Part shown: in pieces, positions 11,691-23,530 of the stretch | Numbering within the stretch: position 1 is the first letter of the stretch | How the letters are laid out: every line of letters starts with the position of its first letter | From: Mycogone perniciosa | Lineage: Eukaryota > Ascomycota > Sordariomycetes > Hypocreales > Hypocreaceae | Assembly (NCBI GenBank): GCA_025331125.1 | Contig: JAOALB010000016.1 | Coordinates: 372,001-436,000 of the forward strand | Direction: 5' to 3' | DNA: 64,000 nucleotides | Position numbers and translations under genes: made by a program | The notes under the pieces: model-generated | What the model was told of the DNA's origin: nothing | Database searches by the model: none | The model's input: only the letters and a program-made list of their open reading frames with translations

Positions 11691-13692
11691 GGTGGCGGCG
11701 CGTTAGGTTAGAAGGGGGTGATGGCAGAGTCGGAGATGGTGTTGACGATTGGTCGATTGACGACGATGGAGCGGAATATCGCGAATTCGGGCGCCGTCAG
11801 CCGCGAGGATGGATGGCAATGAAGACGGATGGTCGCGAGGAACACTGTCTGTGGTTGTCCCGTGTCAGCGAACACGCTTATGCATAGCCCCGTATGTAAG
11901 CTTTGCTAGATGTGGGGAGAGGAAAAAAGAATGTTTGCTGCTCGAGTGTTGGCGCGACAGTGGAGACAGCGTCTGGAGGACGACACGGCAATCAATCAAT
12001 CGTACAACGAGGCTTGATGGCATTTGGAGTGTTGTGCCAGTGTGTGCGCTGATGCTGATGGCGATGACAGCAGCCTCGTCGCGATCCCCCCTTTTTTTCT
12101 TCCACGTCTCTGTCAGCCCTCCCCCAATTGGCCCCCAGCCGTGGTCCCCGCTGCCCGTCACTCTTCAAACGGTCGACTCGATTTCGCAATGCAAATGCAG
12201 AGAGGCGCAATTGAAAGGCAAGATGCACTTACCACACCGTCCGTTGGGATGCCTCTTTTTCGTCGCGAGCAACGCCGCAGCAGCCGGATAGAGCGAGAGA
12301 GAGATAGAGAGAGAGGCGTGCGTGTGAAAAGGTGCGTGTAAAGGTGCGGAAAGCTTGGAAGAGTTGGAATTGACGGGCGATCAGTACTCGTAGCGCTGTC
12401 CAGGAGGCTGCCTCCCCCCCCCCAAGCAGAGAGGACTGGTGGAATTACTGCAGTAGGTTTAGCAAGGGGGGAGAGCCATTGGAGCCACCGGAGCCACTAG
12501 AGGCCACTGGAGCCATTGGGGGATCAACGGGTGTCGCCTGGCCGCTTGGTGGTACGTGCGCTGCTGCACTGGAAATTGGGCTGACAGGGGGCCATGAACG
12601 CGGACGTTATGGTGACATGCGAAGCGCTGCCGCAATGTGAGGCAGGCCATGTACCCATGCTGGGCCTGCAGCTTCCTGTTGCTGCACAAGTGCGTTACTT
12701 TTCCTCTCCACAGATGGAAGGGAATTGGGTCTAGGCTCTGGGGGGATCCGAGCTGCCATTGCGTACTACTGCTAGCGGGAGGACTAGCAGTAAGATTATG
12801 CTCGTACTCTGGAGGCGACACCAAGAAGATGAAGACCAAAACGCGCGCGTCGCACTACCGATTTTTGCGTTTTATTAGTAATTAAACCTCTGAAAACGTA
12901 AATGAATATTCGGCAATGATACTCCGTATGCCATAATAGTGAAGGTGCATATTTATAGAAATCTTACGATAATACGGAGTACTACTACTTCGTACCAGTC
13001 TTACATAGGCATCTCAAACAAGCTGTTGCATCCAACACTCCGGCCCGAGCTTTTATCTCCTAGCCTCTGCAGTTAGTACTTCGTACTCGTAGCCCCAGCC
13101 TTTTACGAGTAGAATCATGCGGCGATTTTCAGACAAGAGTGGCTATCAATATATCAATTGCAAGGACCCTGTGCATGGGATAAACCTAGATGAGATGTCT
13201 GGTCAAACATGTCGTGTTACAAATCCATGGACCTCTCGGTAACCAACATCCTCCCAGTTCTATTAAACGAGAACGCTCGTCCCGACATGATCCACTTTCT
13301 GCATGATGAAACAGTGTGGTCCGAGAATTTTCATGTCCGCAGAAATGCTGTATCAAGCCAAACACTCGCCAGTCTACAGTCTGCGTTTGAATTCGAGGAA
13401 CAAGGTCCAACCGATAGTTCTACAAACGCCATAACGAAAAGCCAATTCTCCCACAGGTCCGAGAACAGATGCCCAGTTGATACAACAGATCATTGCGTGG
13501 CATGTTCTTCGACATACAGACAGTAGAAGGAACACCCCGGCCATTCGACTCGCGGGCAAAGATACTCGTACTCGTCTGAGAAAACATCAGTCAACAGGAG
13601 ACGAAGGCATTTAGATCGGTCATAACCAACCTGGGGCAAACACGTTGGGTATATCGGTGCGATGTCGGAGAGGTCCATAGCATGTGTCGTAC
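11691..13692. other. 2.0-kb intergenic region; no gene seen
   Basis: It lies between the start of the G-gamma gene and the end of the Hub1-like gene. A run of C near 12414-12424 and a GA-rich patch (about 12292-12315) stand out. TACTCCGTA/TACGGAGTA occur at 12920 and 12973, close together and facing each other. Open frames such as 13209-13526 resemble no protein family. Confidence 0.45.
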
Positions 13693-14259
13693 TCAGTCGC
13701 CGGTGTCAACCTCCAGATCAAGCTGTACTCCATTGGAAATGCCGTAGTCCTCCAAGGTGATCGGATCCTTGAAAGGTCTCTCGCCTTGTCTCTTCAGCAT
13801 AATCTGACTAGCCTCTCGTCCGATGCGTGCCGCAATCATGAGCTTGAGCTGACCGACCGTGTCTGATGGTAAACACGGAATCGCTGTTTTGGTCCCAAGG
13901 CGGTCGTTGATATGGACTATGATGAGCTCCTGTCCAGGTACTATCGCTGCTTTAGGCGCCTTCTTCTCCTTCTTGTCCTTCTTCACGTCGTCGCCCTTTT
14001 CTTTCGGTCTCGTGTTGTCTCGTTGGGGTGATCTTGACCGTGGCCGGCCGCCGTATCTGTCACGGCCACGATCTTCGCGGCCGCGATCTCGAGAGCGATC
14101 ACGGTAGTCGCGTCGACGTCCATAATCTCGTCTTGAATCCTGGCGGTCATGGCTGTTGTCGTTCGACCGCCTGTCTTTCCATCGAAATCCACCGCTTCCT
14201 CTTGGCGCTCGCCGAGGAGGGGACCGTGAGCGAGATCTTCTAGATGAAGAGTCTGCCAT
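13693..14259 (-). CDS. hub1: Hub1/UBL5-type ubiquitin-like protein with an Arg/Ser-rich N-terminal extension
   Basis: A single exon of 188 residues. Residues 1-100 are rich in Arg, Ser, Asp and Lys (RRSRSRSPPRR, then RDR repeats, then KKDKKEKK), like splicing-factor RS domains. From residue 111 to 185 there is a ubiquitin-like fold: IIVHINDRLGTK, PSDTVGQLKLMIAARIG, IMLKRQGERPFKDPITLEDYGI, GVQLDLEVDTGD. The order and spacing match Hub1, a non-processed ubiquitin-like modifier that binds the spliceosome through Snu66. There is no C-terminal Gly-Gly, so conjugation is not expected. Yeast Hub1 is only the fold; the RS extension is a filamentous-fungus form by my recollection. The gene is divergent from eIF3a with 393 bp between starts. 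Confidence 0.8.
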   Translation of the reverse strand: MADSSSRRSRSRSPPRRAPRGSGGFRWKDRRSNDNSHDRQDSRRDYGRRRDYRDRSRDRGREDRGRDRYGGRPRSRSPQRDNTRPKEKGDDVKKDKKEKKAPKAAIVPGQELIIVHINDRLGTKTAIPCLPSDTVGQLKLMIAARIGREASQIMLKRQGERPFKDPITLEDYGISNGVQLDLEVDTGD

Positions 14260-14652
14260 CGTGGCAGGGGAGTTCTTTGGTGCGATCGTTTAGCATAGAT
14301 CCATGAATGCTTTGACTGCACGAAGCACACTCTGCCGCCTCTAACATTGACAGCAGCTATTGGCTCACAAAAATAGCTGCCCCAAAAGGTGTACCCAAAC
14401 CTTGCTGATGTAAGCCAGATCAAACGCACAGTATGCATATCATCACGTGATGCACGCATCTCCGTAGCCCCTCAGCGCTCGGATAGCGTCCACACAGGAA
14501 ATTGAAAAATTCCTCCCCTTGTGCGTAGCTTCACCACCACGAGTGCCCGGCCAGCGCCCCATCACCAACATCCTCAGGCCTGCCACGGCTACTCACCACT
14601 TGAAAATCTCCTTGTTCGGCTTCGTATATACCCGCAGAGGAGGTTGCCCAAC
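14260..14652. promoter_or_regulatory. Bidirectional promoter of the Hub1-like and eIF3a genes
   Basis: 393 bp separate the two divergent start codons (14259 minus, 14653 plus). Both products act in core RNA or translation functions. No TATA box is obvious. The segment just before the eIF3a start has a C-rich leader. Confidence 0.5.
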
Positions 14653-17600
14653 ATGGTGCGTACAACAGACGCAGGCGTAGACGCGACCGGTCGCCTCCGT
14701 TCTCTTTTTTGCTACCCCTCCCACGGTTGACGTCGCTAGCCTTGGACAGAAAGAAATGCTGACTTCCAACTTTTCAATAGCCTCCTCCGCCGCACCAGAA
14801 GCCCGAAAATGTCCTGAAGCGCGCCCATGAGCTCATCGGCGTCAACCAGGCCCCAGCGGCCTTGACGCTGCTGCATGAGCACATCACCAGCAAGCGCACT
14901 CGAAGTGTGCCCATCGTGTCGCTCGAACCTGTCATGATCCTGTTGGTGGAACTGTCCGTCGAGCTGAAGAAGGGAAAACTGGCCAAGGATGCCCTTTACC
15001 AGTACAAGAACATTTCGCAAAACACGAACATTGGAACTATTGAGGTGGGTTTTGGCTCTCAAACGAATAATTACAATGTTTCAGACAACTGACTCGCCCC
15101 GCAGCTGGTTTTGAAAAAGTTCATTGAGCTGGCCGCCGAAAAGGTCACCGCCGCTCAGCAGAAGGCAGATGAGGTTCAGTCTAGCATCGAGGCAACGGCC
15201 GCCACTTCCAGCATTGATGACTTGGAAGCCAGCGAGACCCCCGAGTCCATTCTTCTTGCTACCGTTTCTGGTGAACAGTCCCGTGATCGAACGGACCGTG
15301 CCATCGTTACCCCGTGGCTGAAGTTCCTTTGGGAGGCATACCGCACCGTTCTCGATATTCTCCGCAACAATGCTCGTCTCGAGGTTCTTTACCAGAGCAC
15401 CGCCATCCAGGCCTTCGACTTCTGTCTCAAGTACACTCGCAAGACCGAGTTCCGAAGACTCTGCGAGCTTCTCCGCAACCATGTCCAGACAGCGGCGAAA
15501 TACTCGTCTCAGATGCATGCCATCAACCTCAGCGACCCCGACACTCTGCAGCGTCACCTCGAGACTCGCTTCCAGCAGCTCAATGTTGCTGTCGAGCTGG
15601 AACTGTGGCAGGAAGCCTTCCGAAGCGTCGAAGACATCCATACTCTCCTGAGTCTCAGCAAGCGGCCCCCAAAGAATGTCATGATGGCCAACTACTACGA
15701 GAAGCTCACTCGAATCTTCCTCGTTGGCGAGAACTATCTTTTCCATGCTGCGGCTTGGTCGAGATACTACTCCCTGCTGCGTCAGTCATCTGCTTTGATC
15801 GCCTCTGGACAAGGCAAGAAGGCCGATAACCCCCCGGCTTCTGATGCCGATCTTCAAAAGGCGGCCTCATTTGTCCTTCTGTCTGCTCTCGCCATTCCCG
15901 TCATTAGCACCTCCAGATCCCGGGGTGCCATGGTGGACTTTGACGAAGCCAGGAAGAACAAGAACTCACGCCTCACCCACCTTCTCGGCATGTCTCAGGC
16001 CCCAACCCGTGCCAGGTTGTTCACCGATGCCCTGTCCAAGTCGCTCCTTCAGCGGGCTCGCCCAGAAATCCGGGATCTTTACAACATCCTGGAGGTCGAC
16101 TTCCACCCCTTGTCCATTTGCCAGAAAATCTCGCCCATCCTGACCAAGATTGGTGCTGATGCTGAGATGGAAAAATACATTATTCCTCTGCAACAGGTCA
16201 TTCTTACAAGGCTGTTCCAGCAGCTGTCTCAGGTTTATGAGACTGTTGATCTGAACTTTGTCGAGAGCCTGGCCCAGTTCCCCGAACCATACCAGGTTAC
16301 CCGTGGCACTATTGAGAAGTTCATTATGAACGGAAACAAGAAGGGTGATCTCGCCATCCGCATGGATCACGCCACTGGCGTGCTCAGCTTTGACAACGAT
16401 GTCTTCTCTTCTTCCAAGGCTGGACAAAGCGGTTCGTCTGCGGGTTCTGCCGAGTCCGAGACTGGTAATGTCCAGCGTCTGCAGAGCACTCCTTCTGAGA
16501 TTGTTCGCTCTCAGCTTACACGACTGGCTAAGTCTCTCTTTGTGTCCTGCCATTTCATCGATCCCAACTTCAACAAGGATCGCCTGACGGCTCGTGATGC
16601 CGCTCTAGCCCGCGCAAAGGTGGGTGCAGAGAAAGAGCACCTTGAGACCCTCGCCCGCAAGGACGTTATCCAGAAGCGCAAGGAGGAGGCATCCGAGATC
16701 CAGGCCAGAAAAGAAAAGGAGAATGCCCGACAGAAGCGATTGCGGGAGCAGGCTCTCCAAGAAGCCGAGGACAAGCGATTGGCCGAGGAACAGAAAGAGC
16801 GTGAGGCTCGACGCATCAAGGCTGAACATGACCGGGTCCGCAAGGAAGAAATCAAGAAGCAAATTGCGGATCTCAAGATGAGCGACAAGGCCCTTGACAT
16901 TGATCTGGAAGACTTGGACAACCTGGATAGCAACCGGCTGCGCGCCATGAAACTCGCTCAGTTAGAGCGGGAGAAGAACGACGTCAATGAGAAGCTCCGT
17001 GTTACTGGCAAGCGACTGGATCATTTAGAACGAGCTTACAGAAAGGAGGAGGCTAAGAAGCTGACTGAGGACTATGCGACGCAGACTGGGTTGGACCGCG
17101 AGATTTATGAGAAGCTCAAGGTCAAGACCCTCAAGGACGCTGAGGAGAAGCACAAGGAGAGCGTTGAACTCAAGCACCGTCTTAGCCGCCTCGTGCCTCT
17201 GTACGAGACATTCAGATCTTCTCTCCATGAGCGACGTCGCGATGAATTTGAGAAACGCCGAAGGGATGCCGAGCGTGAGTTGGAGAAGCAGATTGCCAGT
17301 CGAAAGAAGGAGTTCCGCGACCGCAAGTTGCGGGAGAAGAGAGAGCGGGAAGAGAGAGAGCGGATACTCCGAGAGCAGGAGGAGCAGGCCGCTCGCGAAA
17401 AGGAAGAGCAGCGTCTGCGCGATGAGGCCAGGAAGGCCGAATTGGCCAAGCTCAAGGAGCAGCGCGACAGGGAGCGACAGGAAATGCTGGAGAAGGCAGC
17501 ACTGCAGCAGCGACGTGAAGACGAGGCGCTTGCTCGTCGCAAGGCAGAGAAGGAGAAGCAAACCACCAGACCCGGAGACAGCTCCGAGGCCCGAAGGCCA

Positions 17601-18002
17601 CCTGCCGTTGGAGGGGGCGGCTGGCGAGAGAGAGAAGCGTCCAAGAATGCGGCTGCTGAAGGCGCACCGCCTGCACGGACCGCAACCCCCATCGAGCGTA
17701 CTGACTCCAACGATCGCCCATCTGGTCCTCCTCGGCTGCAGCTGGCTGGTAACAGCGGCAAGCCGAGCTGGAGAGACCGTCAAGCGGCCAAGACTACCAC
17801 CGGTGGATCTTCGGGAGCAAGTGGATCAGATGATGCGCCGCCGCCGTCCAGGGCACCCGCTCCTCGCGGACTTCCGGTCGAACGAGGCGGCTCAAGACGC
17901 GGCGAGAACGACAGGGAGTCACCGGCTCCACCAACTGAGACTCTGCCGGCGTCTCGGGCTCCCGGTAAGTGGGTTCCTCCTCATTTGAGGAACAAGGCAT
18001 GA
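14653..18002 (+). CDS. tif32: Eukaryotic translation initiation factor 3 subunit A (eIF3a)
   Basis: Exons 14653-14655, 14781-15044 and 15105-18002 encode 1054 residues. The first coding exon is just ATG, followed directly by a GTGCGT donor; the next exon begins PPPPHQKPENVLKRAHELIG, the normal eIF3a N-terminus, after a branch point (ctgac) and CAATAG acceptor. The PCI region lies roughly at residues 340-525 (QKISPILTKIG ... LTRLFQQLSQVYETVDL). A long charged helical part follows at about 560-860, rich in Arg, Glu and Lys (for example KRRRDAERELEKQI). The C-terminus is Pro/Gly/Arg-rich with WRDRQAAK-type repeats and ends KWVPPHLRNKA. The protein is the scaffold of eIF3 on the 40S ribosome. Confidence 0.96.
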
Positions 18003-21000
18003 GGGATGAGAGCATGGATTGTCCTGGCTACAAATTTTGCACTGGCGTTTTGGGAAAGGGGAAGGATGGTTTGCACTGGATGTACTCTAGAGCTCAGCAT
18101 AATCCGCCGTCCTCTTGAGGTGCGCGCACACCAGAATGGAAGAAAAAGCACGACTTATGTATTAAATGTCTATACAAATGGTATCATATTTGGTGAAGTG
18201 GATTACCCGGAGCCCGATAAACTGCAGTTAGGTATATTGCTGCCTTGACAATGACATGGACACGGGAAATAGGGCTGCGAAGGAGGCTAGTCCTCTGTTT
18301 GGGACTACGCGAGGATAGACCAGTACAGCAAGTGAGATGTGAAATGGAGAGATCCGTACGAAGGATATAAGTAGAGATGCGTGATCCCTGATCCATTGTC
18401 CATAAAGTAACAGGACAAATCCGGACACAATTGAACTACTCCTAAGGCTTGCTGGTGGCGCCAGGCAAAGAAGGTCTGGGCCAGATCTATCTATACTAAT
18501 CAGAGCAGACAGACATGCAAACACGGGAAAACATGCAAGGTTGGGGCCAGAACTGAGTCTAGCGGCGGACTCTTACGGAATAGGATGAGGTCCGTCTTGG
18601 CTGCTCGTACTCCGTAGTACGAAGTATTATATAAGTGGTGTTGTCTCAGGAGCGGCTGAAAAGAGCTGAGGAGGAGCTGCAGGTTGTTGGGCATTGACAA
18701 GCCATGCCTTGCAAGCCAAAACGAAACAAACCGATTCCCCGGGCTGCTGCTTATAGAGCAGGTAGTAATAAGGGTTACCTAGTATGGACGACGTATGAGT
18801 GCCAAGGTGGAAGACTCTCGAAAATGGGAGGCCGTATTCGATGGCAGTCATACGAGCACTGAATCCGTGACATCTATCAAGGGTACGGAGTATTATGGAG
18901 AGAATTGATCCCTTTTTTTTAGATACTACTACTATTACAACGACCCATGAGCAGCTCAACAAGCGAATTGTGGCGCTGAGTGCTAACAAACCGGGGGAGC
19001 AAAGATCACTAACCGTCGATTGTAAGGGACGGTCCGCTTCGCTGCTAGTAGTCATTGTCTATTTGTTTAAGTCTATCGAAGATCTCCAGACTTGTAGCCA
19101 GACATAATGAGTTCATCTCTTGGACTGGAATGTCCTCCGTACCCTCTTTGGTGTTGATCAGAGATGCATCCATATATATGTCTCGCTTTGCTGTCCAGTC
19201 CTGTCCCTTCCACCCCGGCTCCCCGGACGTTATGGATCAGGGTCTATTCTTAGCAAATAATTATCAATTGATTGATGGTGGCTTTGGTTGTTTTTCTCCC
19301 TGGCATTTAAGACATGTCGCACGATTGATTGAACGGCACACGATCGGAAGCATAACATCCACCAATATATTGTTTTGTTTCTTGCTCGCATGTGACTTTG
19401 GGCTTCCTACACGGACACAAACATACACAAACATACATAAACATACATAAACATGCCTACGAGCACTTCGTGCACGAATGTATTGCTGGCTGGCAGAAAG
19501 TTCTCTTTTGCCCTCCGTTTCTATCACATGTGTTTGCCTGCAGGTGATGAAGCGAGATGAGTTGGCAATGGTCATGCGCTCAGCATGCGTCTTTTGCCCA
19601 CCCTTGCGCCCATTTCGAAGTTTCAATGCTACTCTGCCTTGCCCTTTTCGTATCAATATTGCCTAGACGACTAGCCCTTTCTGTGCACAGATAGACGATG
19701 CGCCGCTCGGCCCCAAAGAGTGCCATCACCAGGGGTTCAGTCAATGGGGATCCTACCCAAGACAAAGCCAAGACAAAGCCAAGACGCCTGGAAGACTTTT
19801 TATTCCTGCCTAGAAAAGGTGGGGAGAAGGCCTGACGAACCCCTTGCAAAGAAAGAGCTGAAAAGCAAAAAGAATAAGAGTTCTGATATTGGCCTATATT
19901 TTAGCCCAAGTGCGGGCCGGGGAGGACCCTCTCCGAGTGGCCGCCTCGGAAACAAAACTGATTTCTTTCCTCCCACCCCACAAACACATGTTCGATAACA
20001 CGCCACTTTTCTACGCTTGGACTTGATCGTTACCTTCATGTGCTATTAGTATCCCGGCTAATGCAGGTCCTTCTTCTCCTAAAAATGACAGACTAAAGAA
20101 TTTGAGGTCTTAACCGCGAGTGGCGGCCACAGAAGGGAGCCGGTCCTGGACAAGAAGACTATGCTGGCTGAAAGGAAGCTCTGAGAACGGTCCAGTCCAG
20201 CCTATCGGCGAATTGCATTCTCTAGGGCCGGTACTCATCGGGGTGGACCCTTATTGACCATCTAGTTTGCTTGTCAAGGGCCATGGATGATTCCACAGAT
20301 GCCCTCTTCTGGGGAGACCGGGATCCTACCAAGCTAGTCTTCCCAGTCTGGATGCCACTCTATTTCCATGTTGGTCTGAGTCTCACGGTTTCCTCCCGGC
20401 ATTGGTTTCCCTCTAGAAGCTCTTTGGTGTCTTGACGAGTCGGTTGATAGAGAGTATGAGTCTAAGAACCAACACCTGGGGCCATCGACGTGGGTATGTC
20501 ATCCGTATCCCTCCAGCTCTCACCTCTTCAGCCCCAACTCAACAGTTCCCGCAGAGCCCCCTGTTTGGGAGGATCGGACGGAACCCGCTGCCCCGGTCAG
20601 CTGCTGCGGCTGGACGGACCCTCGGCATTGCTGCAATGACGGTGCGTTAGGCAAACGAGCGTGCGCGCCTTTCCGCTGCTGCTTTGACTGCATCAGGTCA
20701 GCCTGGAAGGGGAGCATGGAAACGGTGTGGCGCCTGTCTTGCCCAGGACCACTCGCCTGGTGTTCCCAGATCGGATCGGGACTTTCCAAAGGGTCCCTAC
20801 TCCTCTAGGGATATTACGGCTGCGGTGGCAGGGTCTCGAGTCTCCTTTGATGCCCGATATTCACGCCGTATATATGTCTGTGTGTATATATAGGTGTCTG
20901 CACCCCATTCCTCGATTCCTTCCAGTTCGTCACTGTTGAAGTTGTCTCCAGTTCTAGACAACAGGGGGTCGACTTACACTCATCTCCGTGGTATTTGTCT

Positions 21001-21029
21001 TCTTTTTATCAACCCCCACAGCCTTCATC
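18003..21029. other. 3.0-kb intergenic region before the WSC gene
   Basis: No convincing gene. A 10-bp tandem repeat (acatacataa and variants) spans about 19421-19454. An 11-bp unit (gacaaagccaa) occurs twice near 19761-19783. TACTCCGTA is at 18608 and TACGGAGTA at 18884. Near the end, tatatata at about 20885-20892 lies some 140 bp before the WSC start and is a good TATA-box candidate. Confidence 0.5.
20885..20893 (+). promoter_or_regulatory. TATA-box candidate of the WSC gene
   Basis: The stretch tatatatag lies about 140 bp upstream of the ATG at 21030, with a pyrimidine-rich leader between them. Position and sequence fit a fungal TATA element; nothing else supports it. Confidence 0.4.
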
Positions 21030-22929
21030 ATGGCCTTCTCCCGGTCCATTGCGGCCGTAGCTGCGCTCTCGCTTGTGCAATTAACTCAAGCGTGGAACGT
21101 TGAGCTGCCTCCTTGCCTGGATGAGTTCAAGCCTTTTGTCTATTCTGGTTGTTTCCAGAATGGCTCCCCAGGCCAGCCCCCTGCCCTCATCTACCGCTCG
21201 GGCTTGGATGCTTCCAACATGACGATTCAGCAGTGCGTTGCCGAGTGCAAGGGTATGTGCTCCTTAACAACTTCTCAGGCGTATCGGTGTTCGACTAACA
21301 CGGGTTTGAATAGGCAACGGCTTCCGCTATGCTGGCCTTGAGTACTATGGTGTCTGCTACTGCGGCGGCACGGTCAATGGCCCTCAGCTCGATGAATCTC
21401 AGTGCAGCTTCCCTTGCAATGGCAACAAGAGCGAGACCTGTGGCGGAGACAACTCTCTCTCCGTCTGGCAGGACCCGACCTTCCCAACCGGCCCCGTTAC
21501 CATTGGTGACTATCAAAGCGCCGGCTGCTACACTGATGACTCCTCTCTGGGTCGCACTCTGTCTTGGTCTGCCGATGTTCCCAGCTCTGGCTTCACCACC
21601 GAGAACTGCTTGGCTGCTTGCCAGAAGGAGGGCTTCCCCCTAGCCGGTACCGAGTATGGAGGTACGTTCGATAGGAGGTCCCGATGCTGGCGTGGGACTT
21701 AAGAAATGCTAATCCACTTCGGAACAGGTGAATGCTGGTGTGGCAACGTCCTCGCCAATAACACTGCCCTGGTCGACGCCTCTGAGTGCAACATGCCATG
21801 CAATGGCAACTCGACCCAGACTTGTGGTGGACGCGGACGCCTCAACCTGTACATTGCCAAGGACCTTGAGTCTCTTGAGCCTTGTGGTTACAAGCCTCCC
21901 GTCTCTAGCACCAGCATCTCCACGCCTACGACCACTTCGGTCCCAACCTTGCCCACCGTCACCTATAGTCCTCCTACCTCGACCTCAGAGGCGCCTCCCG
22001 TGACGACAACCGTGCCTTCTACCACCACTAAGCCTCCTGTCACCACCACCAGCAGTGCTCTCTGCACTGCCACCGTGACCGCTCCTCCGTCCTGCGAGTG
22101 GAAGTGTGGCAAGTGGTGCAATCCCCCTCTGCCTGACTGGAGCAACGAGAACGACTGCCTGAAGGCCTATGCCACCTGCGCCGCCAACATTGCCTCCTGC
22201 TTCAGAAACGCCGGTTTCCCTGATGTCCTTCAATGCTTCAACTTCCACCAGTGGTGTGGCGATATCCAGCAGTACTGCCGCTCGACGTGCCGTTCCGGAA
22301 AGTGTAACAAGAATGACTGCTGGAACCGAAATCCAGGCCGCGGTGGCAGTCCTCCCAAGACTACCACCACTGTCATCCCTTGCCCGACCACCACTACTTC
22401 TACTACCACCACCAAGCCTACTCAGTGCCCTCCCACTCCAACCAGCATCTGCACGCAGCCCTCGAACCCCAAGTACGGCTATGGCCCCGGTAAGCCCGTC
22501 GGTGGCATCGCCCTGCCCATCGTTAGCTGCAACGACATCTATGATGACTGGCGCAACAATCCCTTCAAGCTGTACATTGACCAGAACTCCCGCAAGTGCC
22601 CTTCATACCCTCCCAAGGGTTGCCCCAACGCGTGTGCCGACGCCTGCAAGGAGCAATATCAGCAGTGTCGGGACGTATACGTCAGGGGTTGCCAGCAGAG
22701 CTGGTACAGTCGGAGCAAGCGTGATGGAATCGAGATTGATATTGGCAGCCTTGACCTCAACTTTGACCTGGGCGTTGAGCTTAATGTCAATGCTTTTATC
22801 TCGGGCTGGGGTTCTGGCGATAACTCGCCCACCAAGGCTACGCAGAAGTGTGCCGCTCAGTACTCGGACTGCTTGGCTGTCAACAGGAATGTTGATCCCA
22901 AGCAGCAGTGCAAGAATTGGGGATGCTAA
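21030..22929 (+). CDS. Secreted protein with two WSC domains and a Cys-rich C-terminal half
   Basis: Exons 21030-21252, 21314-21661 and 21728-22929 encode 590 residues. A signal peptide covers residues 1-21 (ends LVQLTQA). WSC domain 1 spans about 33-130 (YSGCFQNG ... YYGVCYCGG ... CNGNKSETCGG), WSC domain 2 about 139-232 (SAGCYTDD ... ECWCGN ... CNGNSTQTCGG). WSC domains are putative carbohydrate-binding modules of cell-wall sensors and extracellular enzymes. A Thr/Pro-rich linker follows, then a region with many Cys (CEWKCGKWC, CRSTCRSGKC, CPNACADACKEQYQQC), then a second Thr/Pro linker. No C-terminal membrane helix or GPI signal is visible, so a released wall-associated protein is likelier than a sensor. 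A dibasic site (SRSKR/DG) near residue 520 could be a Kex2 site. Confidence 0.85.
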
Positions 22930-23530
22930 ACGGTTTCTCTTAGAAAGGAAGCTTCTATTGAAGTATGTTTGAGATAGCGATAGATATGGTTCTGGATACA
23001 CTGGAGCTATCCATTTTTAATGTTGTATATCTATCGTCTCGGTTTCTGGTAGGAAACTAAGAATGAAATGACGGGATGGGACATGTTAGGATAGTGTAAT
23101 CACCAAATTTTAGACTTGAACTTCATATCGGGCTGCTTTCTGTCTGAACTGATGTTGAATTATCCCACGGGAAATGTTACCCTATAACAACTCCGTTTTG
23201 ACCTTGCGCCTATGTATCAACGTTAATGAAGGATGCACAAAATTCGAGAAAAGGACTTAATTCGCTCCTTAAGTGGAATAAAAATGATATCATACACTTC
23301 TTTCAATCAAGTACTTCGTAGTCGCCAAGTAATTGTGTATATTGTATCGTATTTTCGTCTCAACTTTCATTCGCCTTTGAAACTCCACAGTGTCTAACCC
23401 TGCTGCATTGCACTGTTGGCACCACAACTACCCTTCTTGGTACGGATATAATAGGATTGTTATTCCGACTTCCCCTCATAATCTCTTACCCAACTGTCCT
23501 CCAGAACATCCAGAGGAACGATCCCCCAAA
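22930..23530. other. Intergenic region between the WSC and polyprenol reductase genes
   Basis: 600 bp, A/T-rich compared with its neighbours. It holds the 3' end of the WSC gene and the promoter of the reductase. A frame in phase with the reductase extends upstream of the ATG chosen at 23531, but it reads through ordinary leader sequence. Confidence 0.45.

Noticed and set aside
17025..17783. 252-residue minus frame in eIF3a
   Set aside because: Antisense shadow of the Glu/Arg-rich eIF3a coding sequence, giving a Leu-rich translation.
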